Positions 16,683 through 25,392 of a stretch of 56,513 nt of DNA are shown here, piece by piece (position 1 is the stretch's first letter; each line of letters opens with the position of its first letter). The notes under the pieces were generated by a model. It was not told where the DNA came from. It was given only the letters and a program-made list of their open reading frames with translations, and ran no database searches. The position numbers and the translations under genes are program-made. Source of the stretch: an uncultured Stenotrophomonas sp. (GTDB taxonomy: Bacteria > Pseudomonadota > Gammaproteobacteria > Xanthomonadales > Xanthomonadaceae). The DNA lies in contig CAJYNG010000007.1 in assembly GCA_913775725.1 (NCBI GenBank), positions 1-56,513 of the forward strand, in the 5' to 3' direction.

Positions 16683-17978
16683 ATGACGACCCGAGTCCTT
16701 ACCGGCATCACCCCCTCCGGCACGCCCCACCTGGGCAACTACGTTGGCGCCATCCGTCCGGCCATCGCGGCCAGCCGCGCGCCGGGGATCGAGAGCTTCT
16801 TCTTCCTGGCCGACCTGCACAGCCTGATCAAGTCCCAGGACCCGCAGCGCACCCAGCGCGCGACCCTGGAGATCGCGGCCAGCTGGCTGGCCTGCGGCCT
16901 GGACCCGGAACACGTGTGGTTCTACCGCCAGAGCGACATCCGCGAGACCACCGAGTTGATGTGGTTCCTGACCGCCATCGCCAGCAAGGGCATCCTCAAC
17001 CGCGCGCACGCCTACAAGGCGGCGGTGGACAAGAACCGCGAGGAAGGCGTGGACGAGGACGCAGGCGTCAGCGCCGGCCTGTTCATGTACCCGGTGCTGA
17101 TGGCCGCCGATATCCTCATCTTCAAGGCCAACCAGGTACCGGTGGGCCGTGACCAGATCCAGCACATCGAGATGGCGCGCGATTTCGCCCAGCGCTTCAA
17201 CCACGTGTACGGCAAGGAGTATTTCCCGCTGCCGGACGTGGTGATCGACGAGCAGGTGGCGACGCTGGCCGGCCTGGATGGCCGCAAGATGAGCAAGAGC
17301 TACCACAACACCATTCCGCTGTTCGTGCCGCGCGAGGAGCTGAAGAAGCTGGTGTTCTCGATCCTGACCGATTCGCGCGCACCGGGCGAGCCGAAGGACA
17401 CCGAAGGCTCGGCGCTGTTCCAGATGTACCAGGCCTTCGCCACCCCGGAACAGACCGCCGAATTCGCCAAGGCGTTCGCCGCCGGCATCAGCTGGGGTGA
17501 TGCCAAGCAGCAGCTGTTCGAGCGCATCGACAGCGAGCTGTCGCCGCTGCGCGAGCGCTACAACGCGCTGATGGCCGAGCCGGAGAAGATCGAAGCGTTG
17601 CTCAAGCGCCGTGGCCAGCAGCTGCGCGAGCAGCTGGCGGCCCCGCTGCTGGACGAGCTGCGCCATGCGGTGGGCCTGCGTGACCTGTCCACCGCCGGCG
17701 ATATCGCCAGCGAGGATGCCGGCGTGGCCCGCGTGGCACCACCGCTGTTCAAGCAGTACCGCGAGAAGGATGGCCGTTTCTACTTCAAGCTGACCGCCGG
17801 TGACGGCACGCTGCTGATCCAGAGCGAAGGCTTCGATTCGCCGCGCGATGCGGGGCAGTTGATTGCCGTGATCAAGCAGGCCGAGCAGGGCGACCAGCTG
17901 CAGAGCGAGCTGTTCAAGCTGGACGCCGAAGTGGACGCGGTGTTGGCCGCCCTGGCCGTGCTGCGCGAAGGGACCTGA
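16683..17978 (+). CDS. trpS: Tryptophan--tRNA ligase with an extra C-terminal domain
   Basis: 431 residues. Class I signatures: TPHLGN at residues 14-19 (HIGH equivalent) and KMSKS at 202-206. It charges tRNA-Trp with tryptophan in the cytosol. Ordinary bacterial TrpS has about 330-340 residues; this one carries about 90 more. The added part, near residues 360-400 (GRFYFKLTAGDGTLLIQSEGF, SPRDAGQLIAVIKQ), is patterned like a YegP/DUF1508 repeat (FRLKA.NG..I..SEGY). The extension is inferred to be a fused accessory domain. Confidence 0.97.
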   Translation: MTTRVLTGITPSGTPHLGNYVGAIRPAIAASRAPGIESFFFLADLHSLIKSQDPQRTQRATLEIAASWLACGLDPEHVWFYRQSDIRETTELMWFLTAIASKGILNRAHAYKAAVDKNREEGVDEDAGVSAGLFMYPVLMAADILIFKANQVPVGRDQIQHIEMARDFAQRFNHVYGKEYFPLPDVVIDEQVATLAGLDGRKMSKSYHNTIPLFVPREELKKLVFSILTDSRAPGEPKDTEGSALFQMYQAFATPEQTAEFAKAFAAGISWGDAKQQLFERIDSELSPLRERYNALMAEPEKIEALLKRRGQQLREQLAAPLLDELRHAVGLRDLSTAGDIASEDAGVARVAPPLFKQYREKDGRFYFKLTAGDGTLLIQSEGFDSPRDAGQLIAVIKQAEQGDQLQSELFKLDAEVDAVLAALAVLREGT

Positions 17979-18000
17979 TCGCCGGGCCTGCCTGCCCTTT

Positions 18001-18096
18001 GTAGAGTCGAGCCATGCTCGACTTTGCTCCGCCTCTGTAGAGCCGAGCCCATGCTCGGCTGGGTCGCAAAGCAGCCGAGCATGGGCTCGGCTCTAC
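18001..18096. repeat. SMAG-type palindromic repeats: one single and one inverted pair
   Basis: A single GTAG element (GTAGAGTCGAGCC plus complementary half, 18001-18023) is followed by two copies of a variant (GTAGAGCCGAGCCCATG...) facing each other at 18037-18060 and 18073-18096. The facing pair folds into one large hairpin. Stenotrophomonas maltophilia genomes are known to carry hundreds of such GTAG elements. It lies after trpS and may stabilise or end its mRNA. Confidence 0.9.
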
Positions 18097-18182
18097 AGGG
18101 AAGCACCCCGCCGGCACGACCGTGGCACAGCGCCCGTGGCATGATGTTCGCGCGCCTCCGGCGCGATGACATGGAGTCTGCG

Positions 18183-18479
18183 ATGGCCTGGTTGTCGCTG
18201 CTGCTGTTCCTGCCCTGGTTCCTGCTGCTGGGCAGCCTGTACTGGCTGTTCCCGCGCCAGCCGCGTACCGCGCGGCGGCGCCTGTTCGATGGCACCACCC
18301 TGGTATTGGCTTTCGCGCTGAGCATCGTGTCGATGCTGTGGGGCTACCGCATCGGCGTGGTGCAGCCCGGCGCCGGCCCGATCTGGCCACAGGTGCTGGC
18401 GGTGCTGTATGCCTACGGCGCGTTCCTGGCAGTGCTGGTGCTGGCGTTGCTGTTGCGGCCGCGCTGGCTGGGCCGGTAG
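18183..18479 (+). CDS. Small inner-membrane protein of unknown function
   Basis: 98 residues with three predicted membrane helices (WLSLLLFLPWFLLLGSLYWLF, TTLVLAFALSIVSMLWGY, VLAVLYAYGAFLAVLVLALLL) separated by a basic loop PRQPRTARRRLF. GGAG at 18173-18176, 6 bases before ATG 18183, decides the start over ATG 18171. Repeats flank the gene on both sides. Family not recognised. Confidence 0.75.
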   Translation: MAWLSLLLFLPWFLLLGSLYWLFPRQPRTARRRLFDGTTLVLAFALSIVSMLWGYRIGVVQPGAGPIWPQVLAVLYAYGAFLAVLVLALLLRPRWLGR

Positions 18480-18489
18480 CCCCGCCTTT

Positions 18490-18591
18490 GTAGAGTCGAG
18501 CCATGCTCGACTGCACGCGCCCTCCGTAGAGCCGAGCCCATGCTCGGCTGATGCCTGGCAGAAAGGCAGCCGAGCATGGGCTCGGCTCTAC
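18490..18591. repeat. Second SMAG cluster: one single and one inverted pair
   Basis: The same arrangement as at 18001-18096: a single element at 18490-18512, then facing copies at 18526-18549 and 18568-18591. The two clusters bracket the small membrane-protein gene and look like a duplicated unit, differing only in the linker sequence. Confidence 0.9.
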
Positions 18592-18683
18592 AGAATCTGG
18601 CCTCCGACCAAAGCCGCATCGAACCCGGGCCGCCTGCGCGCCTACCATGGGGGTCTGTTCCCGATCCTGCCAGGTGCGTGCCG

Positions 18684-19616
18684 ATGACCGCCGACCCCAG
18701 CATCCACACCATCGATACCGGCTTCCAGCGTCCCGACTTCGACGCGGCCTATCTGATCGTTGAAAACGGCCGCGCCGCGTTCGTCGACTGTGGCACCGGC
18801 CTGTCAGTGCCGGCCATGCTGCAGGCGCTGGCGGACACCGGCCTGGGCGCGGAAGCAGTGGACTGGCTGCTGCTCACGCACGTGCACCTGGACCACGCCG
18901 GTGGCGCTGGCCTGCTGATGCAGCAGCTGCCGAACGCGAAGGCGGTGCTGCACCCGCGCGGTGCGCCGCACATGATCGATCCGACGCGGCTGATTGCCGG
19001 TGCCACCGCCGTTTATGGTGCCGAGGAAATCGCCCGCAGCTATGGTCGCATTGAAGCGATTCCGGAGCAGCGTGTGGTGGTGGCTGAAGACGGCCACCGC
19101 ATCGATCTGGCCGGCCGCGAGCTGTTGCTGCTGCACACGCCGGGCCACGCACTGCACCACTACTGCGTGTGGGATGCGCGCAGCCGCAGCTGGTTCACCG
19201 GCGATACCTTTGGCATCTCCTACCGCGAGCTGGACAGTGCGCAGGGCGCTTTCATCTTCCCGACGTCGTCGCCGGTGCAGTTCGACCCGGAAGCAATGAA
19301 GGCCTCGATCCGGCGCATGCTGGGCTACGACCCGCAGGCGATGTACCTGACCCACTACGGTCGTGTGGAACAGGTGGAGAAACTGGCCGACGACCTGTTC
19401 GAGCAGATCGATGCAATGGCTGCCATCGGCCGTCAGTGCGATGGCCGGCCGGACCGCCACCGCTGCCTGTTGGCCGCACTGCAGGCGCTGTACCTGGAAC
19501 GCGCACAGCTGCATGGCTGTGCGCTGGACGATGCGGCGGTGACTGCGGTGCTGGCGATGGACATCGAGCTCAACGCACAGGGCCTGGCGTGCTGGCTGGA
19601 CCGCATCAGCAGGTAG
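18684..19616 (+). CDS. Metallo-beta-lactamase-fold hydrolase
   Basis: 310 residues. The metal motif HVHLDH is at residues 66-71 (His66, His68, Asp70, His71), with GHALHHY (third-ligand region) and TGDTFGISYRE (bridging Asp) further on and a TPGH before. This subgroup of MBL-fold enzymes hydrolyses thioesters, esters or lactones with two zinc ions in the cytosol; the substrate cannot be read. The C-terminal 100 residues form a helical extension. The stop codon TAG is part of a GTAG palindrome (19613-19635). Confidence 0.85.
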   Translation: MTADPSIHTIDTGFQRPDFDAAYLIVENGRAAFVDCGTGLSVPAMLQALADTGLGAEAVDWLLLTHVHLDHAGGAGLLMQQLPNAKAVLHPRGAPHMIDPTRLIAGATAVYGAEEIARSYGRIEAIPEQRVVVAEDGHRIDLAGRELLLLHTPGHALHHYCVWDARSRSWFTGDTFGISYRELDSAQGAFIFPTSSPVQFDPEAMKASIRRMLGYDPQAMYLTHYGRVEQVEKLADDLFEQIDAMAAIGRQCDGRPDRHRCLLAALQALYLERAQLHGCALDDAAVTAVLAMDIELNAQGLACWLDRISR

Positions 19617-19635
19617 ATCCACGCCATGCGTGGAT
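19613..19635. repeat. GTAG palindrome supplying a stop codon
   Basis: GTAGATCCACG with its complementary half. The TAG at 19614-19616 is the stop of the preceding gene. The same 23-base sequence in the opposite orientation is found at 28484-28506. Confidence 0.85.
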
Positions 19636-19712
19636 GACGTGGGCCCAGGCTGCGCCGTGATGTCACGACCACGTTACACTCTGGTGACTTCCAAGCTAGC
19701 CGTGGTACTGCC

Positions 19713-21374
19713 GTGAATCCGATGCGCGTGTTGCTGCTGTCGTCCTGCCTGTTTGTCGGTGGCCTGGCCCACGCGGCCAATGACCTGCCCGGCGGCGGCA
19801 TCGATCCGCAGGCACTGTCGCGCCACGTGCGTGTGCTGGCGTCGGATGAATTCGAGGGCCGCGCGCCGGCTACCGAAGGCGAAGAACGCACGGTGCAGTA
19901 CCTGATCGAGCAGTTCCGCAGCTATGGCCTGCAGCCGGGCGGCGTGGACGGCAGCTGGGTGCAGCCGGTGCCGTTGGTGCGCGCGCAGCTGGAGGGCCCG
20001 GCCAAGGCCAGCCTGTCGCTGAAGCAGGGCAACCGCGCGCTGGCCAACGGCGTGGACGTGACCCTGCAGAGCCTGCAGCCACGCAAGCGCGTGCAGATCA
20101 AGAATGCCCCGCTGGTGTTCGTCGGTTACGGCATCGACGCGCCAGAACGCCAGTGGAACGACTACAAGGATGTGGACCTGCACGGCAAGATCGCCGTCGT
20201 GCTGATCAATGACGCCGATTTCGAAGCCGATGCGCCGGGCGCGTTCGACGGCAAGGCCGTGACCTACTACGGCCGCTGGACCTACAAGTTCGAGGAAGCT
20301 GCGCGCCGGGGTGCCGAAGGCGTGCTGATCGTTCACGAGACCGCGCCGGCTGCGTATGGCTGGGCCACGGTGAAGAGCTCGGGCACCTCGCCGCTGTTCG
20401 ACATCGAGCGCGGCCAGGCCGAGGCGATGGCGCAGCACACGCCGTTGCGTGGCTGGATGCAGCGCGAGCTGGCCGAGGCGATCTTCGCCGACGCCGGCCT
20501 CGACTTCGATGCCGAGAAGCGCAAGGCGATGCGTGCAGACTTCCGCCCGGTGGCACTGGACAACGCGAAGCTGAGCGTGGATTTCGCGCTCAAGCGCGAG
20601 CAGGTGGTGACCCGCAACGTGGTGGCCAAGCTGCCCGGTGGTGAACACGCCGACGAGGCCGTGATCTTCTCCGCGCACTGGGATGCGTTCGGTATCGGCC
20701 AGGCCGACGCCAAGGGCGACCGCATCCGCCGTGGTGCGATCGACAACGCCACCGGCGTGGCCACGGTGCTGGAACTGGGCCGCGTGTTCGCCGCCGGCCC
20801 GCAGCCGCAGCGCACGCTGTACTTCGTTGCCCTCACCGCCGAAGAGAAGGGCCTGCTGGGCGCCAGCTACTACGCCGCGCATCCGCTGGCGCCACTGGAC
20901 AAGACCGCTGCAGTGCTGAACATCGAAATGTTCAGCCCGGATGGCCCGACCCGCGACATCGCTTCGTGGGGCAAGGGCCGGGTGTCGCTGGAAGGCGATC
21001 TGGAACGCGTGGCCAAGGCCCGCGGCCGCAGCTACAGCCCGGACCCGAACCTGGAAGCCGGCTTCTTCTACCGTGCCGACCACTTTGCCTTCGCCCGTCT
21101 GGGCGTGCCGGCGATCACCATCGGCCCGGGCCTGGACAAGCTGGACGGCGGTGTTGAAGCCGGCCGCGCGCTGCGCGAGAAGTACTTCGCCGACTGCTAT
21201 CACCAGGCCTGCGATGCCTGGACCCCGAGCTGGGACCCGAGCGGCCACGCTGCCGATACCCTGCTGGTCTATGACCTGGGCGCCGAGCTGGCCAACAGCC
21301 GCCGCTGGCCGACGTGGGAAAAGGAATCGGAGTTCCGCGGCGCGCGCGACAAGAGCGAAGCGGCCCGCCGCTGA
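19713..21374 (+). CDS. Secreted M28-family zinc peptidase with PA domain
   Basis: 553 residues from GTG 19713 (ATG at 19722 is an alternative). Signal peptide to about residue 21 (GGLAHA). A PA-type insert lies around 130-230, and the M28 core carries zinc ligands: His322 in SAHWDAF, Asp344 in GAIDNATG, catalytic Glu377 and ligand Glu378 in TAEEKG, and His457 in YRADHF. The position that is Asp in many relatives (NLDM) is Glu405 (NIEMFSPDGP). Members remove amino-terminal residues from peptides in the periplasm or outside the cell. A GTAG palindrome pair follows the gene. Confidence 0.92.
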   Translation: MNPMRVLLLSSCLFVGGLAHAANDLPGGGIDPQALSRHVRVLASDEFEGRAPATEGEERTVQYLIEQFRSYGLQPGGVDGSWVQPVPLVRAQLEGPAKASLSLKQGNRALANGVDVTLQSLQPRKRVQIKNAPLVFVGYGIDAPERQWNDYKDVDLHGKIAVVLINDADFEADAPGAFDGKAVTYYGRWTYKFEEAARRGAEGVLIVHETAPAAYGWATVKSSGTSPLFDIERGQAEAMAQHTPLRGWMQRELAEAIFADAGLDFDAEKRKAMRADFRPVALDNAKLSVDFALKREQVVTRNVVAKLPGGEHADEAVIFSAHWDAFGIGQADAKGDRIRRGAIDNATGVATVLELGRVFAAGPQPQRTLYFVALTAEEKGLLGASYYAAHPLAPLDKTAAVLNIEMFSPDGPTRDIASWGKGRVSLEGDLERVAKARGRSYSPDPNLEAGFFYRADHFAFARLGVPAITIGPGLDKLDGGVEAGRALREKYFADCYHQACDAWTPSWDPSGHAADTLLVYDLGAELANSRRWPTWEKESEFRGARDKSEAARR

Positions 21375-21375
21375 G

Positions 21376-21449
21376 GTAGTGCCGGCCGCTGGCCGGCAAC
21401 TTCCTGCTCTTTCCGGAGGTTCATGAGGTTGCCGGCCAGAGGCCGGCAC
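21376..21449. repeat. Facing GTAG palindromes, second sequence family
   Basis: GTAGTGCCGGCCGCTGGCC at 21376-21400 faces a near-complementary copy at 21428-21449. The unit can fold as two small hairpins or one large one. It lies between the convergent stops of the M28 gene and the small membrane-protein gene. Confidence 0.85.
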
Positions 21450-21462
21450 GACCGGGTGTTTG

Positions 21463-21795
21463 TCAGCGCCGACGCAACAGCGTCCACGCGCCCCAGCCAC
21501 TGGCGGCGAGCGCTGCCAGATAGCAGGCCACCATCGTACGCAGGCCAACCGGTGATCCTGCATTGATGCCGCGATGCAGGCGCAGTTGCAGCGAGCTGTG
21601 GCCGCTGCCCAGGTCCACCGCCAGCTGCAGCGCCAGCGCGCCGCAGAACACCAGCAGGGCGACCCCGAAGCCGATGCGCGGCCACGCGGCCTGTGCGTTG
21701 GGACGGCGCAGCAGCCAGGCCAGTGCCGTGGCTGCGGCCAGCATCGCCGCGATCCACATCAGTGGCATGGCAGGAGACGCAGCGGCCACCGGCAT
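21463..21795 (-). CDS. Small membrane protein of unknown function
   Basis: 110 residues from ATG 21795 (21768 and 21759 are also possible; none has a clear ribosome site). Three hydrophobic helices: LMWIAAMLAAATALAWLL, IGFGVALLVFCGALALQLAV, MVACYLAALAASGWGAWTLL. The short distance (31 bases) from the upstream symporter gene suggests co-transcription. Not recognised. Confidence 0.6.
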   Translation of the reverse strand: MPVAAASPAMPLMWIAAMLAAATALAWLLRRPNAQAAWPRIGFGVALLVFCGALALQLAVDLGSGHSSLQLRLHRGINAGSPVGLRTMVACYLAALAASGWGAWTLLRRR

Positions 21796-21826
21796 TGCAC
21801 CGGTGGCCGCGATCAGGGCAACGCGC

Positions 21827-23161
21827 TTACTTGCGGGTGCCGTCGAGCCAGTTCGGGCCCTTGTTGGTGAGGAAGAACACATAGACCACCAACGATACCG
21901 CGATCGTCGCGGTGACGTAGATGGCGAACCAGTCCACATGGCCGGTCTTCAGCGCGCCCTGGTACAGCAGCGGGGCGGTGCCGCCGAACAGCGAGTTGGC
22001 CAGCGCATAGCCCAGGCCCACGCCGAGAGCACGCACATGGGTGGGGAACAGCTCGGCCTTCACCACCGCGTTGATGGAGGTGTAGCCGGTGAGGATGACG
22101 AAGGCCATGGCCAGGGTCAGGAAGGCCAGGGTGGCGTCATGCTGGTGCGGCAGCTGGGTGATCAGGTACCAGCTGTACAGCACGCCGCCGGCGCCGAAGA
22201 ACACCAGCAGGGTCTTGCGGCCGATGATGTCCGACAGCCAGCCACCGACCGGCTGCAGCACCATCAGGAAGGCCAGCACGCCCAGGTTGATCAGGGTGCC
22301 GGTCATCGGGTCGTTGCCGGCGAAGGCGCTCTGGATCATCTTCGGGCCGTTCACCGAGTAGGTGTAGAAGGCCACGGTGCCACCGGCGGTGATCAGGAAG
22401 CACAGCAGCAGCGGCCGCCACTGGTGCACGAACAGTTCGTACATCGAGCCGGACTTCTGTGCCTTGCCCTCGCGCGCGGCTTCGATGGACGACTCCGACA
22501 GCGATTCGTCCATGCCCCGGCGCAGCCAGAACACCACCACCGCGGCGATGCCGCCGATACCGAAGGCGATGCGCCAGCCCCATTCGGAGATTTCCGGCTT
22601 GCCCCAGAAGGTCAGCATCAGCAGCAGGGTCAGCTGGGCCAGCACATGGCCGCCGACCAGGGTGACGTAGTGGAAGGAGGACAGGAAGCCGCGGCGGCCG
22701 GGAATGGCGGCTTCGGACATGTAGGTGGCGCTGGCACCGTACTCGCCACCGGTGGCGAAGCCCTGCAACAGGCGTGCGAACAGCAGGATCACCGCAGCCC
22801 AGATGCCGATGCTGGCGGCGGTGGGGGTGATGGCGATGAGGAACGAGCACAGCGCCATCAACGTGACCGAGACGGTCAGCGCCAGGCGGCGGCCGTGGCG
22901 GTCGGCGAAGCGGCCGAAGAACCAGGCGCCGATCGGGCGCATCAGGAACGTTGCGGCGAAGATCGCCCATACGTACATGGTGGAGTTCTTGTCGTCCGGC
23001 GAGAAGAACTGCGATTCGAAGTACACGGCGAACACCGAGTACACGTAGACGTCATACCACTCCACCAGGTTGCCGGCGGAGCCTTTGAGGGTGTTGGAGA
23101 TCGACCGCCGCAGGGCGGCACGGTCGTTCGCGGGTACAGCAGGTTGGGACGTGGTGCTCAT
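21827..23161 (-). CDS. MFS metabolite:H+ symporter, KgtP-like
   Basis: 444 residues with 12 predicted membrane helices. The start SAGNLVEWYDVYVYSVFAVYF and the loop GRFADRHGRRLAL belong to the metabolite:H+ symporter branch of the major facilitator superfamily; the sequence TFLMRPIGAWFFG is close to the alpha-ketoglutarate permease KgtP. Probable job: proton-driven import of a dicarboxylate such as 2-oxoglutarate. Start ATG 23161 gives the usual length. Divergent from a YedA-like exporter with 223 bases between. Confidence 0.85.
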   Translation of the reverse strand: MSTTSQPAVPANDRAALRRSISNTLKGSAGNLVEWYDVYVYSVFAVYFESQFFSPDDKNSTMYVWAIFAATFLMRPIGAWFFGRFADRHGRRLALTVSVTLMALCSFLIAITPTAASIGIWAAVILLFARLLQGFATGGEYGASATYMSEAAIPGRRGFLSSFHYVTLVGGHVLAQLTLLLMLTFWGKPEISEWGWRIAFGIGGIAAVVVFWLRRGMDESLSESSIEAAREGKAQKSGSMYELFVHQWRPLLLCFLITAGGTVAFYTYSVNGPKMIQSAFAGNDPMTGTLINLGVLAFLMVLQPVGGWLSDIIGRKTLLVFFGAGGVLYSWYLITQLPHQHDATLAFLTLAMAFVILTGYTSINAVVKAELFPTHVRALGVGLGYALANSLFGGTAPLLYQGALKTGHVDWFAIYVTATIAVSLVVYVFFLTNKGPNWLDGTRK

Positions 23162-23384
23162 CTGGGTGGGAATCCTCGATGCGGCGCGTCCGTGCGCAGG
23201 GAAAACGGCGCCCGGCCTTGGGGCGGCGCGGCCGGGCAGCCCTCTTGGTACTGCATCAGCCGTCAACACGGGGTAGCAGACCAGAGCAGGGTGCATGGAT
23301 GGATGACAGCGTGCCACCGTATGGGGTCCCGGACCATACTCAAAACGTCCTAGAATCCGCCTTCCCCCGGCTCCCTGGTGTGTC

Positions 23385-24290
23385 ATGTCGGCTCCCCCTT
23401 CTTCGTCTGCGGCTGCCCCCCGGGGTGGCCTTGTCGCGCTGGCATTGCTGCTGGTCTACGTGGTCTGGGGCTCGACCTACCTGGGCATCGCCAAGGCCCT
23501 GCACGGCGGCGCGCTGCCGCTGACGATGGTCTCCGGCAGCCGCTTCATCATTGCCGGTGGCCTGATGTTCCTGGCCTTGCGCCTGTTCTGGAAGCTGCCG
23601 AACCCGACGCTGCGGCAGTGGCGCAACCTGGTGGTGATGGGCGTGACCATGCTGGTGCTGGGCAATGGCATGGTGGTGCTGGCCGAGCGTGAAGTGTCTT
23701 CCGGCCTGGCCGCGACGGCGGTGGCTTCGGTGCCGTTGTGGATGGCGCTGTTCTCGGCGCTGCGCGGCCAGCACGCCAGCCGCGGCGAATGGCTGGGCAT
23801 CGCGGTCGGTTTCATCGGCGTGGTCTGGCTCAATGCCGGCAGCAGCCTGACCGCCTCGCCCACCGGGCTGGTACTGCTGCTGATCGCACCGATCGGCTGG
23901 GCGTTCGGTTCGGTGTGGTCACGTGGCCTGGACCTGCCGGGCCCGTTCATGACCGCTGCCGGGCAGATGATCTGCGGCGGCGTGCTGCTGGTGCTGATCG
24001 GCCTGGCCGTGGGCGAACGCCCCACCACGCTGCCCGATACCGGTGGCTTGCTGGCGATGGCCTACCTGTGCGTGTTCGGGTCCATCGTCGCGTTCACCGC
24101 CTACGTGTGGCTGCTGCAGAACGTGCGCCCGGCGCTGGCCGGCAGCTACGCGTACGTCAATCCGGTGATTGCCGTGCTGCTGGGCGCTGCATTGAATGGT
24201 GAACGCTTCGGCTGGCGCGATCTGCTGGCCATGGCGGTGATTCTTCTGGGTGTGGTGGTACTGACGATGGCAAGGACACGAAAGAAATGA
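23385..24290 (+). CDS. EamA-family exporter, YedA-like
   Basis: 301 residues with ten predicted helices in two EamA repeats. The opening LVYVVWGSTYLGIAKALHGGALPLTMVSGSRF contains the YedA signature (WGSTYLGI; quoted in parts). These drug/metabolite-superfamily proteins export amino acids or small toxic compounds. The stop overlaps the next start (ATGA at 24287-24290), so it is translationally coupled to rarD. Confidence 0.88.
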   Translation: MSAPPSSSAAAPRGGLVALALLLVYVVWGSTYLGIAKALHGGALPLTMVSGSRFIIAGGLMFLALRLFWKLPNPTLRQWRNLVVMGVTMLVLGNGMVVLAEREVSSGLAATAVASVPLWMALFSALRGQHASRGEWLGIAVGFIGVVWLNAGSSLTASPTGLVLLLIAPIGWAFGSVWSRGLDLPGPFMTAAGQMICGGVLLVLIGLAVGERPTTLPDTGGLLAMAYLCVFGSIVAFTAYVWLLQNVRPALAGSYAYVNPVIAVLLGAALNGERFGWRDLLAMAVILLGVVVLTMARTRKK

Positions 24291-25183
24291 GCATGGACGA
24301 GAAAGAACAACGCCGGGGCCTGCTGGTCACCGCCTCCACCTTCGTGATCTGGGGGTTGGTGCCGGTGTACTGGCACCTGCTCAACGAGGTGCCCTCGTTC
24401 CAGATCATCGCCCACCGCATCATCTGGAGCACTGTGATGGTGCTGGGCTGGCTGCTGCTCAGCTCGCGCCTGGGCTGGTGGAAGAAGATCGCTGCGCAGC
24501 CGCGCGCGTTGCCGATCCTGCTGGTGTCGAGCCTGACCATCGCCTTCAACTGGGGCCTGTACATCTGGGCGATCAATGCCGGCCACGTCATCGAAACCAG
24601 CCTGGGCTATTTCATCAACCCGCTGGTGAACGTGCTGCTGGGCGTGCTGGTGCTGAAGGAGCGGCTGCGCCGCCTGCAGTGGGTAGCGGTGGCGATGGCG
24701 GCGGTGGGCGTGGCCTGGCTGACCATCGACGCCGGCACGCCGCCGTGGATCGCGCTGGGCCTGGCCTGTTCGTTCGGCCTGTATGGCCTGCTGCGCAAGC
24801 TGGTCTCGGTCGACCCGGTGGCCGGTCTGGGCGTGGAAAGCCTGTACCTGTTCCTGCCGGCGCTGGCGTTTGCGATCTGGGCGGAGAACGGCCACGGGGG
24901 TGCGTTTTTCCATGGCTGGGGCTGGCGCAACGACCTGCTGCTGATCTTCGGCGGCGCGATCACCGCAGTGCCGCTGATCGGCTTTGCCTACGGCGTGAAG
25001 CGCATTCCGCTGTCGCTGGTCGGCATCCTGCAGTACATCGCGCCAAGCCTGCAGCTGCTGCTGGGTGTGTTCTTCTTCCACGAAGCGTTCGACACCGCCA
25101 AGGCGATCGGCTTCGCCGCGATCTGGGCCGGCCTGGTGCTGTTCGTCGGCGACAACATCCGCACGATGCGCGCCAAGCGCTAG
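24287..25183 (+). CDS. rarD: RarD protein, EamA-family permease
   Basis: 298 residues, about ten helices. FVIWGLVPVYWHLLNEVPS and EIIAHR-type IIAHRIIWS are the RarD hallmarks. E. coli RarD is annotated as a chloramphenicol-sensitivity protein; real substrate unproven. Overlaps the YedA-like gene by four bases, forming a two-exporter operon. Confidence 0.92.
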   Translation: MSMDEKEQRRGLLVTASTFVIWGLVPVYWHLLNEVPSFQIIAHRIIWSTVMVLGWLLLSSRLGWWKKIAAQPRALPILLVSSLTIAFNWGLYIWAINAGHVIETSLGYFINPLVNVLLGVLVLKERLRRLQWVAVAMAAVGVAWLTIDAGTPPWIALGLACSFGLYGLLRKLVSVDPVAGLGVESLYLFLPALAFAIWAENGHGGAFFHGWGWRNDLLLIFGGAITAVPLIGFAYGVKRIPLSLVGILQYIAPSLQLLLGVFFFHEAFDTAKAIGFAAIWAGLVLFVGDNIRTMRAKR

Positions 25184-25200
25184 TGCCGGCGGGGCTGCGG

Positions 25201-25295
25201 GGGTCGGATCCCTCCGCAACGCGGAGGGCTCTGACCTCTGTTCCGTCCGCAGCCTTGGGGTCAGGGCCCTTCGCAGAGCGAAGGGATCCGAACCC
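25201..25295. repeat. Two imperfect copies of the GGGTCAGATCCC palindrome
   Basis: 25201-25236 (GGGTCGGATCCCTCCGC...) and 25257-25295 (GGGGTCAGGGCCCTTCGC...) are diverged copies of the palindrome found intact at 28520-28558 and 55589-55627. Confidence 0.8.
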
Positions 25296-25303
25296 GCTTC
25301 CAC

Positions 25304-25338
25304 CCAAAAAAGAGCGGCGCCCCGAGGGGCGCCGCTCT
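25304..25338 (-). terminator. Intrinsic terminator of the TonB-receptor gene
   Basis: 13-bp stem (arms 25311-25323 and 25326-25338) followed on the minus strand by six U residues; 55 bases after the stop. Confidence 0.92.
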
Positions 25339-25392
25339 GCTTCCATCCACAGCCAGGAGAGAGATGGCTGTGGCGGGAACGCGGTTGCAGGC

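Noticed and set aside
18001-18591. CRISPR array suspected from repeated short palindromes
   Set aside because: No regular spacers; units face each other and carry the GTAG head typical of SMAG elements.
21563-23353. A 596-codon plus-strand frame opposite the KgtP-like gene
   Set aside because: Shadow of the real gene; no start signal or motif.
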